From the NCBI GenBank assembly GCA_937935245.1, contig CALGXX010000012.1:1-47760 (forward strand): a DNA stretch of 47,760 nt. The letters run 5' to 3'. This document shows, piece by piece, positions 16,564-23,420 of this stretch. The position numbers and the translations under genes are program-made. How positions within the stretch are numbered: position 1 is the stretch's first letter; each line of letters starts with the position of its first letter. This stretch comes from an uncultured Candidatus Saccharibacteria bacterium. Its GTDB lineage: Bacteria > Patescibacteriota > Saccharimonadia > Saccharimonadales > Saccharimonadaceae. The notes below the pieces were generated by a model, which was not told where the DNA came from, did not search any database, and was given only the letters and a program-made list of their open reading frames with translations.

Positions 16564-18090
16564 ATGAGCAAGATTGATGTGACAGAATTAGCCAAAAGCC
16601 TGCGGGAAAAAATCGCGCAGCTGGAGGCGACGGAAGGCTTGGAAGATGCTGGCGTGGTTATTCGCGTTGGTGACGGCGTGGCTTGGGTGCATGGCTTAAG
16701 TAGTGCGGGCTATAGTGAAGTGCTGGAAATTGAAACTGACGGCGGCACGGTTGAAGCGTTTGCTTTGAACTTGATGGAAGATGAAATTGGCGCGGTGATT
16801 CTTGGCGGTGAAGATAAGGTCAAGGCTGGCGCCAGCGTTCGTCGCAAAGGTTCGGTGCTAGACGTTCCTGTCGGTGAAGAGCTGTTGGGGCGAGTGGTTG
16901 ATCCGCTAGGTCGACCTCTTGACGATGGTCCAGCGATTAAAACGAAGAAACGTGGTTTAATTGAGCGCCCTGCTATTGGTGTGATGGGCCGTAAATCGGT
17001 TCACGAACCTCTGATGACCGGTATTATGTCGATTGACGCGATGTTCCCGATCGGCCGTGGTCAGCGTGAGCTTATCATTGGTGACCGTCAAACTGGTAAG
17101 ACGGCAATTGCTATCGATACGATGATTAACCAGGCTCGTCAAAAAACCGGCGTGGTGAACGTTTATGTGGCGATTGGTCAGAAATTGTCGAAGATTGCCA
17201 GGTTGGTCGACCGATTGAAAGAAGAAGGCGTGATGGACCAGACGATTATCGTTGCGACCAGCCCGTCCGACGCGGCCTCCCTGCTTTATTTGGCGCCTTA
17301 CGCTGGTACGGCCATGGGAGAATACTTCCGAGATAACGGCGGTCACGCATTGATGATTTATGACGATTTGACCAAGCACGCGGTGGCTTATCGACAGATG
17401 TCGCTATTGTTGCGCCGTCCACCAGGACGCGAAGCCTACCCAGGTGATGTCTTTTATTTGCACTCACGATTATTGGAGCGCTCGGCCAAATTGTCAGATG
17501 AACTTGGCGCGGGAAGCTTGACAGCTCTACCAATCATCGAAACGCAAGCTGGCGACATTTCCGCTTACATTCCGACCAACGTGATTTCTATTACCGACGG
17601 TCAGATTTTCCTGGAAACCGACTTGTTCTATCAAGGCATTCGCCCAGCCATCTCAGCCGGTCTATCAGTTTCTCGTGTTGGTGGCGCAGCTCAGACGAAA
17701 GCTGTTAAATCTGTCGGCGGAAACTTGAAGCTTGGTCTTTCACAGTTCCGGGAATTGGCGTCATTTGCTCAATTCGGTTCAGATCTTGACGACGCGACAA
17801 AGGCTCAAATTGACCGCGGTCAGCGACTCACTGAACTTCTGAAGCAGCCACAATATCAACCAATGAGTGTTTGGGAGCAATTTGTCAGCATTCACGCGGT
17901 GACTGGCGGTATGTTTGACGATGTTCCAGTTTCTAAGATTAAGGACGCGCAGTCTGCTCTATTGACTTATCTCTGGAAAAATTCTAAAGATGCTATGCGT
18001 GAGTTAAACAAGGGCAACAAGCCTTCGGATGAGCAATTGAAATTGATTGACGAAGCTACGAAAGAAATAGCGAAAGGATTTGAGGAGTAA
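16564..18090 (+). CDS. atpA: ATP synthase F1 subunit alpha
   Basis: 508 aa, normal length. Non-catalytic nucleotide-binding subunit of the F1 hexamer. The P-loop is GDRQTGKTAIA (about residues 173-183); PAISAGLSVSRVGGAAQ is the alpha signature with the Arg finger. A clear AGGAGG lies upstream of the ATG. Confidence 0.98.
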   Translation: MSKIDVTELAKSLREKIAQLEATEGLEDAGVVIRVGDGVAWVHGLSSAGYSEVLEIETDGGTVEAFALNLMEDEIGAVILGGEDKVKAGASVRRKGSVLDVPVGEELLGRVVDPLGRPLDDGPAIKTKKRGLIERPAIGVMGRKSVHEPLMTGIMSIDAMFPIGRGQRELIIGDRQTGKTAIAIDTMINQARQKTGVVNVYVAIGQKLSKIARLVDRLKEEGVMDQTIIVATSPSDAASLLYLAPYAGTAMGEYFRDNGGHALMIYDDLTKHAVAYRQMSLLLRRPPGREAYPGDVFYLHSRLLERSAKLSDELGAGSLTALPIIETQAGDISAYIPTNVISITDGQIFLETDLFYQGIRPAISAGLSVSRVGGAAQTKAVKSVGGNLKLGLSQFRELASFAQFGSDLDDATKAQIDRGQRLTELLKQPQYQPMSVWEQFVSIHAVTGGMFDDVPVSKIKDAQSALLTYLWKNSKDAMRELNKGNKPSDEQLKLIDEATKEIAKGFEE

Positions 18091-18093
18091 TTC

Positions 18094-18975
18094 ATGCCGA
18101 GCACTCGCGCGCTGAAAAATCGCATTCGTTCGGTGGACTCGACTAAGCAGATCACCAAGGCTATGCAATTGGTGGCGGCTAGTAAAATGCGTCGTGCTCA
18201 AGAGGCGGACAAAGCTTCTGCACCGTACACAATGGCGGCGGAAGAATTGTTGTCTTATTTGGCGAGCCAAGGCGCAACCGACAATCACCCGCTGTTCACC
18301 AGGCGAAAGATAAATAAGCGATTGATTATCGTGGTGGCCAGCGACAAGGGTTTGGCTGGCGCATATAACACCAACGTTTTGAAGAAGTATTTGGAGCTGT
18401 TGAAGCGTGATGACGAGCGCGGAATTGAGAACTTGACCTTAACTATCGGTCGCCGAGCTTCGCAGTTCGCAACGCGCCTTAAAGATACGAAAATCATCGG
18501 TACGTATGAAGACCTGCCAGATCAGCCGTCTGGATTGACATTCCACACGATTTTGAATACGGCAGTAAATATGTTTGAGAATGGCGAAGTTGATGCAGTT
18601 ACGCTTGTTTATACGCGTTTTGTCAATAGCATGGTTCAGACTGCTGAATTGGACAGATTATTGCCAGCAGGAACGAAAATCTTGGTTGATCCGAGTGAAG
18701 TTTCTAACACGATTTCTGACGCCAAATATGAGCCGAGCATTCCAGAGGTTTTGGATGCGGTGGCGTATCGTTTGGTCGGCGCGCGACTATTGCAGGCGTT
18801 GCTTGATGCTCGCGCCAGTGAACATTCTATGCGTATGATGGCGATGAAGAATGCTACGGATAATGCCAGTGATTTGGTTGATGATTTGACGCTAGCTATG
18901 AATAAAGCTCGTCAAGGGGCGATTACTCAGGAACTTGCTGAAATTTCTGGTGGCGTGGAGGCGATGGAACAATGA
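18094..18975 (+). CDS. atpG: ATP synthase F1 subunit gamma
   Basis: 293 aa central rotor shaft. N-terminal RALKNRIRSVDSTKQITKAMQLVAASKMRRAQ and the C-terminal MRMMAMKNATDNASDLVDDL helix, the two halves of the coiled coil, are well conserved. It begins 3 nt after atpA and overlaps the non-initiating ATG upstream of atpD. Confidence 0.97.
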   Translation: MPSTRALKNRIRSVDSTKQITKAMQLVAASKMRRAQEADKASAPYTMAAEELLSYLASQGATDNHPLFTRRKINKRLIIVVASDKGLAGAYNTNVLKKYLELLKRDDERGIENLTLTIGRRASQFATRLKDTKIIGTYEDLPDQPSGLTFHTILNTAVNMFENGEVDAVTLVYTRFVNSMVQTAELDRLLPAGTKILVDPSEVSNTISDAKYEPSIPEVLDAVAYRLVGARLLQALLDARASEHSMRMMAMKNATDNASDLVDDLTLAMNKARQGAITQELAEISGGVEAMEQ

Positions 18976-18989
18976 TAAAGGAGAAAAAG

Positions 18990-20423
18990 ATGGCAAAAGA
19001 TTTAGGTAAAATTATTCAGATCGTTGGCGTGGTCGTTGATGTGGAATTTCCGCGAGACGTTGAACTTCCAGCGATTTACGACGCGTTGCACGTTAAAAAC
19101 GGCAATGAGAATTTGGTATTGGAGGTTGCTCAGCACTTGGACGAGCACACTGTTCGAGCAATTGCCCTGTCGTCGACAGATGGATTGAGTCGTGGTGCAG
19201 AAGTTGTTGCGACTGGCGCTCCAATTTCCGTTCCAGTCGGCACAGAGACTCAAGGACGAATGTTTAATGTTGTCGGTGAAGTGATTGACGAAAAGCCGCA
19301 ACCAAAGGGAAAGACTGCCCCAATTCACCGCCCTGCTCCGGCGCTTTCTGAGCAGTCAAATAAGACTGAGATTTTGGAAACTGGCATTAAGGTTGTCGAC
19401 TTGATTGCGCCACTTGCTAAAGGTGGAAAAGCTGGCTTGTTTGCCGGTGCTGGTGTCGGTAAAACTGTCCTGATTACCGAGCTAATCAACAATATCGCTA
19501 AGTTCCATTCTGGAAACTCTGTTTTTGCTGGAGTTGGTGAGCGAACGCGTGAAGGTAACGACCTTTACTATGAAATGGAAGAAGCTGGCGTTTTGGACAA
19601 GACTTCGCTAGTCTTTGGGCAAATGAACGAGCCACCTGGAGCACGTTTGCGCGTGGCATTGTCGGGTCTGGCTATGGCCGAAGCTTTCCGTGACGAAGGT
19701 AAAGACGTCTTGCTATTTATCGACAATATTTATCGCTATACTCAGGCTGGTGCTGAGGTGTCGGCATTGCTTGGTCGTCTGCCAAGCGCGGTTGGTTATC
19801 AGCCAAACCTTCAGCAGGAAATGGGCGCCTTGCAGGAGCGCATTACTTCAACAAAGAAGGGTTCGATTACCTCTGTTCAGGCTGTCTATGTGCCAGCTGA
19901 CGACTTGACTGACCCAGCTCCTGCGACAACCTTTGCTCACCTTGACGCTACAATTGTGATGAATCGTGCATTGACGGAAATTGGTATTTATCCAGCGGTT
20001 GACGTTTTGGACTCTAGCTCAAACTCGCTTGATCCAGAAATTGTCGGTGAAGAGCATTATCGCGTGGCGCGTGAGGTTCAGCGAATTTTGCAGCAATACA
20101 AAGAGCTTCAGGATATTATCGCTATTTTGGGTATGGAAGAATTGTCAGACGATCAGAAGCAGATTGTTGCTCGTGCTCGTCGTATTCAGAGATTCTTGGC
20201 GCAACCATTCCACGTGGCTGAGAAGTTTACCGGAAACCCAGGTGTTTACGTTAAATTGGAAGATACCATTCGCGACGCTTCCGACATTTTGGCCGGTAAA
20301 TACGATGATAAACCTGAAAACTGGTTCTATATGGTCCAGGGTACGTTGGCTGATCAAGTTGCCCGCGACGCTGAAGCTGAATCTGCCGAGTCTAAAAAAC
20401 ATTCTGAGAAGAAAGCTAAATAG
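18990..20423 (+). CDS. atpD: ATP synthase F1 subunit beta
   Basis: Catalytic subunit, 477 aa from the ATG at 18990. An in-frame ATG at 18972 overlaps the atpG stop, but AAAGGAG lies between the two ATGs, 6 nt before the second, so the downstream ATG is chosen. The P-loop is GGAGVGKTV. FIDNIYRYTQAG replaces the usual FIDNIFRF by Tyr at both aromatic sites. EELSDDQK matches the DELSEED lever. The C-terminal tail is Lys/Glu/Ser-rich. Confidence 0.98.
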   Translation: MAKDLGKIIQIVGVVVDVEFPRDVELPAIYDALHVKNGNENLVLEVAQHLDEHTVRAIALSSTDGLSRGAEVVATGAPISVPVGTETQGRMFNVVGEVIDEKPQPKGKTAPIHRPAPALSEQSNKTEILETGIKVVDLIAPLAKGGKAGLFAGAGVGKTVLITELINNIAKFHSGNSVFAGVGERTREGNDLYYEMEEAGVLDKTSLVFGQMNEPPGARLRVALSGLAMAEAFRDEGKDVLLFIDNIYRYTQAGAEVSALLGRLPSAVGYQPNLQQEMGALQERITSTKKGSITSVQAVYVPADDLTDPAPATTFAHLDATIVMNRALTEIGIYPAVDVLDSSSNSLDPEIVGEEHYRVAREVQRILQQYKELQDIIAILGMEELSDDQKQIVARARRIQRFLAQPFHVAEKFTGNPGVYVKLEDTIRDASDILAGKYDDKPENWFYMVQGTLADQVARDAEAESAESKKHSEKKAK

Positions 20424-20425
20424 TC

Positions 20426-20851
20426 ATGAAATTGTCATTAGTCACACTTGTCGGTACGAAGGTTGACGAAGAAGTTTATTCGGTGTCAATTCCGACTACT
20501 GACGGCGAAATTTCCGTTTTCCCAAGCCACGAGCCGCTAGTGACTATCGCGAGGAATGGCGTGATTACCGTGCGTCGGCATAAAGAAGATTCCGATAATC
20601 AGCTGGAATATTTCGCAATCTCTGGTGGCGTGGTAAAAATTGACTATTCGTCGGTGCAAATTTTGGTTGATGAAGCTGATCACGGTGACGACATCATCGA
20701 GGCGGAAACTCAGAAGGCCCTGGAGCGTGCTATTAAGGCGCGTGATGAGGCTGGCGATCAAGTTGAGCGCGAGAAAGCCAAGCAGCTTATCGACCGTCAT
20801 ATGGTGCGATTGAAAGTTGCTGATCTTCATAGGCGTAAGCGACGACGCTAA
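20426..20851 (+). CDS. atpC: ATP synthase F1 subunit epsilon
   Basis: 141 aa. The N-terminal beta-sandwich shows EVYSVSIPTTDGEISVFPSHEPLVT and YFAISGGVVKI, both family hallmarks. The C-terminal two-helix regulatory part is Lys/Arg-rich and ends in RKRRR. It is the last gene of the operon; the AGGAGCC hairpin at 20874-20896 follows. Confidence 0.94.
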   Translation: MKLSLVTLVGTKVDEEVYSVSIPTTDGEISVFPSHEPLVTIARNGVITVRRHKEDSDNQLEYFAISGGVVKIDYSSVQILVDEADHGDDIIEAETQKALERAIKARDEAGDQVEREKAKQLIDRHMVRLKVADLHRRKRRR

Positions 20852-20873
20852 TTATATATCGGCAATACTACGA

Positions 20874-20896
20874 AGGAGCCTGATTATTAGGCTCCT
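20874..20896. terminator. Hairpin at the end of the ATP synthase operon
   Basis: AGGAGCC and GGCTCCT form a perfect 7-bp stem with a 9-nt loop. It overlaps the stop of the convergent gene. No T-tract follows on either strand, so it is a weak or factor-dependent terminator candidate. Confidence 0.4.
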
Positions 20897-21762
20897 CGTG
20901 CTATATCTTGCTTGAGGTCTTTGATTGACGCTTGCATGATATCGACAGTGTCATAGGGATATAGATTAGGAATGTCCTTTTCGTATGGCTTAATAAAGTA
21001 CTCGATAATAAGTTCTCGGTCTAGCATCCGCTGACCGTCGTAATTGTATTGACCGCTCATTGAATAGGCGCAACTTCCAACGTCTCGCACGAACCTAGAG
21101 ATTTTTGCCGAGTCTTTGTTGGTCTGCTGAAATGTTTCAGTATCAATGCACCACGGTTTGGTGTTGATAGTAAATGCAAAGTTTTTTATTTGCGCGTCAT
21201 TCATTGTATATGGTTTTTCTAGGCTATGAAAATAATGCATAGTGGCGAATGCAGTACGGGCGATAAGCCGTGCTTTTTCTTCAGGTAGTATAGTCTCGCG
21301 GTATTCGTCGACTAGACTGTCGCAGCTCCGCACGCCCTGTATAAAATCGGTAATCACTGCCACTTCTCCATTCTCGAGGCGGATAACGCCTTTCGGCTCG
21401 AAGGTACGAATTGCTTGAGGATGTTCTAGACTATTGATATGTCGCATCGTATCAATATCTTTCAACGCCGCGCGCGGTGTAAGATATGGCTTGATTGCCC
21501 AAGGTTGGGTTGCGAGAGGTACGCCCGAGCAGTATGATGTTGCATCATAAAACCCAACTTCATTGATGCTATTGCGGCGACCTTCTGAGTAATCTTCGCG
21601 AGGATCTAACCCTATATAAAGATAATCTAATGGCACACCTAACCGGTCGGTGCCAAATAATGCAATATCTCCTGGAGACAGTTGATCTACTTGTTCTCGT
21701 AAATCGCTCGTATCATCAATAGCGATTGGTGTTATAGATAAATATCCTTCGAGCTGACGCAT
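20887..21762 (-). CDS. Protein kinase fold-like protein of unknown function
   Basis: 291 aa. A kinase-like catalytic arrangement can be read: a hinge-like VAVITDFIQG, then NDAQIKNFAF (Asp and Asn at the spacing of HxDxxxxN) and CIDTETF in place of DFG. A Gly-rich loop is not obvious, so the N-terminal lobe may differ or the protein may be a pseudokinase. No membrane segment. TATAAA at 21770-21775 ends 7 nt before the ATG. It is adjacent to dusB with no visible functional link. Confidence 0.4.
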   Translation of the reverse strand: MRQLEGYLSITPIAIDDTSDLREQVDQLSPGDIALFGTDRLGVPLDYLYIGLDPREDYSEGRRNSINEVGFYDATSYCSGVPLATQPWAIKPYLTPRAALKDIDTMRHINSLEHPQAIRTFEPKGVIRLENGEVAVITDFIQGVRSCDSLVDEYRETILPEEKARLIARTAFATMHYFHSLEKPYTMNDAQIKNFAFTINTKPWCIDTETFQQTNKDSAKISRFVRDVGSCAYSMSGQYNYDGQRMLDRELIIEYFIKPYEKDIPNLYPYDTVDIMQASIKDLKQDIARGA

Positions 21763-21775
21763 AAACTATTTTATA

Positions 21776-22735
21776 TCATAAATCACGTATATTTGCAATA
21801 GCTAGGCGGACTTCGTCTGTCGTTGTGGTGTGCATCAATTTCTCTCGAAGTTCCTTTGCGCCGTCAAAATCGCGAATATAAATCTTGAAAAAACGTTTTA
21901 GAGTTTCAAAAGGTCGCCCTAAAATCGGCTGGTAAGAATCGAACAAATCCAAGTGATAATTAAGGAGCGCCAACAGTTCTTCCTTATGATTATCTGCGTC
22001 AGTTTTCGATTTACGGAAGCAAAACGGATCACTGAAAACTCCCCGCCCGATCATAATTCCATTCACGCCAGGATGTTTTCTGGCAATTTCCAGCCCATGC
22101 TCTCGGTCGCGAATATCGCCGTTGATAGTCAGGAGCGTTTGTGGGGCAATTTCATCGCGCAACTTAACAATCTCGTCGATCAGTTCATAATGCGCCGCAA
22201 CCTTGCTCATCTCTTTTTTGGTGCGCAGATGAATCGTCAAGTTCACGATGTCTTGCTTGAGAATTGTCGTAAGCCACTCGCGCCACTCGTCGACGTAAGT
22301 ATAGCCCAGCCGAGTTTTTACGCTAACTGGCAATCCAGATTTTTTGGCGGCGTCAATTGCGGCTATCGCTATGTCGGGTCGGCGGATCAGAGCCGCGCCA
22401 CCGCTTTTAATGGCAGATTTGGCGGGACAACCCATATTGATATCAATTCCGTTAAAACCAAGTTCCGCGCAGTGCTTAGCGAAAGCTTCCATATCCCCTG
22501 GCTCGCCACCCCAGATTTGCGCAATGAGCGGCTGCTCATTGTCGGTTTTAATTAGTCGCCCAGCTATGGCTTTGTCGCCAGCGTGAACCCAGCCGGTAGC
22601 ATTTGCGAACTCGGTGAAAAATATATCTGGCGCGCCAGCCTGTTTCACGACATGACGAAACACGACGTCGGTGACGGCTTCCATTGGTGCCAATATGAAA
22701 AATGGCTGCGGTAAATTATTCCAAAACGATGTCAT
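21776..22735 (-). CDS. dusB: tRNA-dihydrouridine synthase
   Basis: FMN enzyme reducing uridines in the tRNA D-loop. 319 aa TIM barrel with LAPMEAVTDVVFRH at the N-terminus and the catalytic Cys in GIDINMGCPAKSAIKSGGAAL (about residue 100). VSVKTRLGY and GVNGIMIGRGVF (FMN phosphate site) follow. The C-terminal helical domain is present. TAAAAT at 22743-22748 ends 7 nt before the ATG. Confidence 0.95.
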   Translation of the reverse strand: MTSFWNNLPQPFFILAPMEAVTDVVFRHVVKQAGAPDIFFTEFANATGWVHAGDKAIAGRLIKTDNEQPLIAQIWGGEPGDMEAFAKHCAELGFNGIDINMGCPAKSAIKSGGAALIRRPDIAIAAIDAAKKSGLPVSVKTRLGYTYVDEWREWLTTILKQDIVNLTIHLRTKKEMSKVAAHYELIDEIVKLRDEIAPQTLLTINGDIRDREHGLEIARKHPGVNGIMIGRGVFSDPFCFRKSKTDADNHKEELLALLNYHLDLFDSYQPILGRPFETLKRFFKIYIRDFDGAKELREKLMHTTTTDEVRLAIANIRDL

Positions 22736-22750
22736 CTCTGTTATTTTATC

Positions 22751-22795
22751 ACAAAAAGGAGAAAACCCCTCACTCTCGCCTTTGAGAATGAGGGG
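22751..22795 (-). terminator. Strong Rho-independent terminator of the structured-RNA locus
   Basis: On the minus strand CCCCTCATTCTC (22795-22784) pairs with GAGAGTGAGGGG (22777-22766) over 12 bp with one G-U and a 6-nt loop. TTTTCTCCTTTTTG follows. Confidence 0.85.
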
Positions 22796-23110
22796 GATGG
22801 CGGGCTCAAGCGGTTCTGCTCGGAGTTGATCTCAACGGTGAGAAAAAACTGCCACGAGTGAATCTCGCGAGCCCGAAACTGGGAGGGAAGCAAAACGCCT
22901 TTGTCTTGCTTCCCGGCGGGCATGGAGGGAGTTGAACCCTCATCCTCTTTCTCTTCTGAGATAGAGGGACTCCGGTCTACACACCCTTTGATTCTTTTCC
23001 CGGATTACCGGCTGGCTGAATCACGCCAGGAGCGGACGGACGCTCTTGTGTTAACACTAAGTTAGCTTTTTCGTAGATTAAGATCTGCGACCGTCATTTG
23101 GAGGGTGAGG
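22796..23110 (-). ncRNA. Structured RNA region with a tRNA-like fold, unknown class
   Basis: No gene is seen here; instead, on the minus strand, there is a chain of hairpins. In order: GAGCG/CGCTC, CTGGC/GCCAG and CCGG/CCGG (about 23052-22999); a tRNA-like cloverleaf (22986-22918); GGGAAGCAA/TTGCTTCCC (about 22915-22886); and a long-range CGGGCTC/GAGCCCG stem (22875-22801). The block is G+C-rich compared with its surroundings. It is downstream of a 54-aa ORF and ends in a strong terminator, so it is either an independent RNA or a structured 3' UTR. Features of RNase P RNA, SRP RNA and tmRNA were sought and not found. Confidence 0.5.
22918..22986 (-). other. tRNA-like cloverleaf, not a normal tRNA
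   Basis: Acceptor arms GGGTGTG (22986-22980) and CATGCCC (22924-22918) pair over 7 bp with two wobbles. A short D-like arm GAC/GTC has a 4-nt loop. The T-arm GAGGG-TTCAACT-CCCTC has a perfect stem and a standard TTC loop. Between them is CCTCT/AGAGG enclosing a 14-nt loop that can itself pair as TCTC/GAGA, so no 7-nt anticodon loop exists. No CCA is encoded. Confidence 0.5.
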
Positions 23111-23275
23111 CTACTTCTTGCTCTTGTCGAGAGCGTCTTTTGCCTTCTGTCCGACAGAGCCTGCCTGCTTGGAAGCCTCCGTCAGCTTAGCACGCTCGTA
23201 CGAGCTAAGCTGACCCCCGGACAGACCCTTTGCAATAGCAGCTTCTCGCTGCTTAGGCGTCCATGTGTCAAACAT
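23111..23275 (-). CDS. Small hydrophilic protein (54 aa), unknown function
   Basis: Found by reading the minus strand: MFDTWTPKQREAAIAKGL at the start, a central GGQLSSYERAKLTEASKQ and the end KDALDKSKK. It is Lys/Ala/Ser-rich and predicted helical, with no membrane segment and no recognised family. Translation signals are strong: AGAGGTGAT ends about 5 nt before the ATG. It has a near-consensus promoter (23374-23402) and a terminator-like leader structure (23288-23354). Together with the structured RNA that follows it forms a transcript of roughly 620 nt. Confidence 0.7.
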   Translation of the reverse strand: MFDTWTPKQREAAIAKGLSGGQLSSYERAKLTEASKQAGSVGQKAKDALDKSKK

Positions 23276-23287
23276 GGATATCACCTC

Positions 23288-23354
23288 TTTCCTAAAAGAA
23301 AAGAGCCGACCTCCTAATTATGCTCCTAGAGAGCATAACTCGAAAAGTCAGCTC
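23288..23354 (-). promoter_or_regulatory. Terminator-like leader structure upstream of the 54-aa ORF
   Basis: On the minus strand GAGCTGAC (23354-23347) pairs with GTCGGCTC (23310-23303) over 8 bp. This encloses a second stem, GTTATGCTC / GAGCATAAT (23339-23331 with 23325-23317), with a 5-nt loop. TTTTCTTTT follows the outer stem directly, before the Shine-Dalgarno sequence. This is the layout of a transcription attenuator, although no competing antiterminator has been identified. Confidence 0.5.
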
Positions 23355-23373
23355 TACCAATAAAGCGTTTATT

Positions 23374-23402
23374 ATAATAACACTAATTATAAAAAAATGC
23401 AA
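23374..23402 (-). promoter_or_regulatory. Promoter of the 54-aa ORF and structured RNA
   Basis: TTGCAT (23402-23397) and TATTAT (23379-23374) with a 17-bp spacer, the same -10 and spacing as the 82-aa minigene promoter. Confidence 0.7.
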
Positions 23403-23420
23403 CAATATACTAGAATATTT

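Noticed and set aside
18972..18989. Longer N-terminus of ATP synthase beta from the first ATG
   Set aside because: The Shine-Dalgarno lies between the two ATGs, and MAKDLGKI is the natural start.
22741..22923. 60-codon minus frame in the structured-RNA region
   Set aside because: It runs through hairpin arms and the terminator, has no Shine-Dalgarno and no protein-like character.
22796..23110. tmRNA, RNase P RNA or SRP RNA
   Set aside because: The tmRNA 5' consensus around TTCGAC and a tag frame are missing, no encoded CCA; the RNase P and SRP core motifs are not seen.
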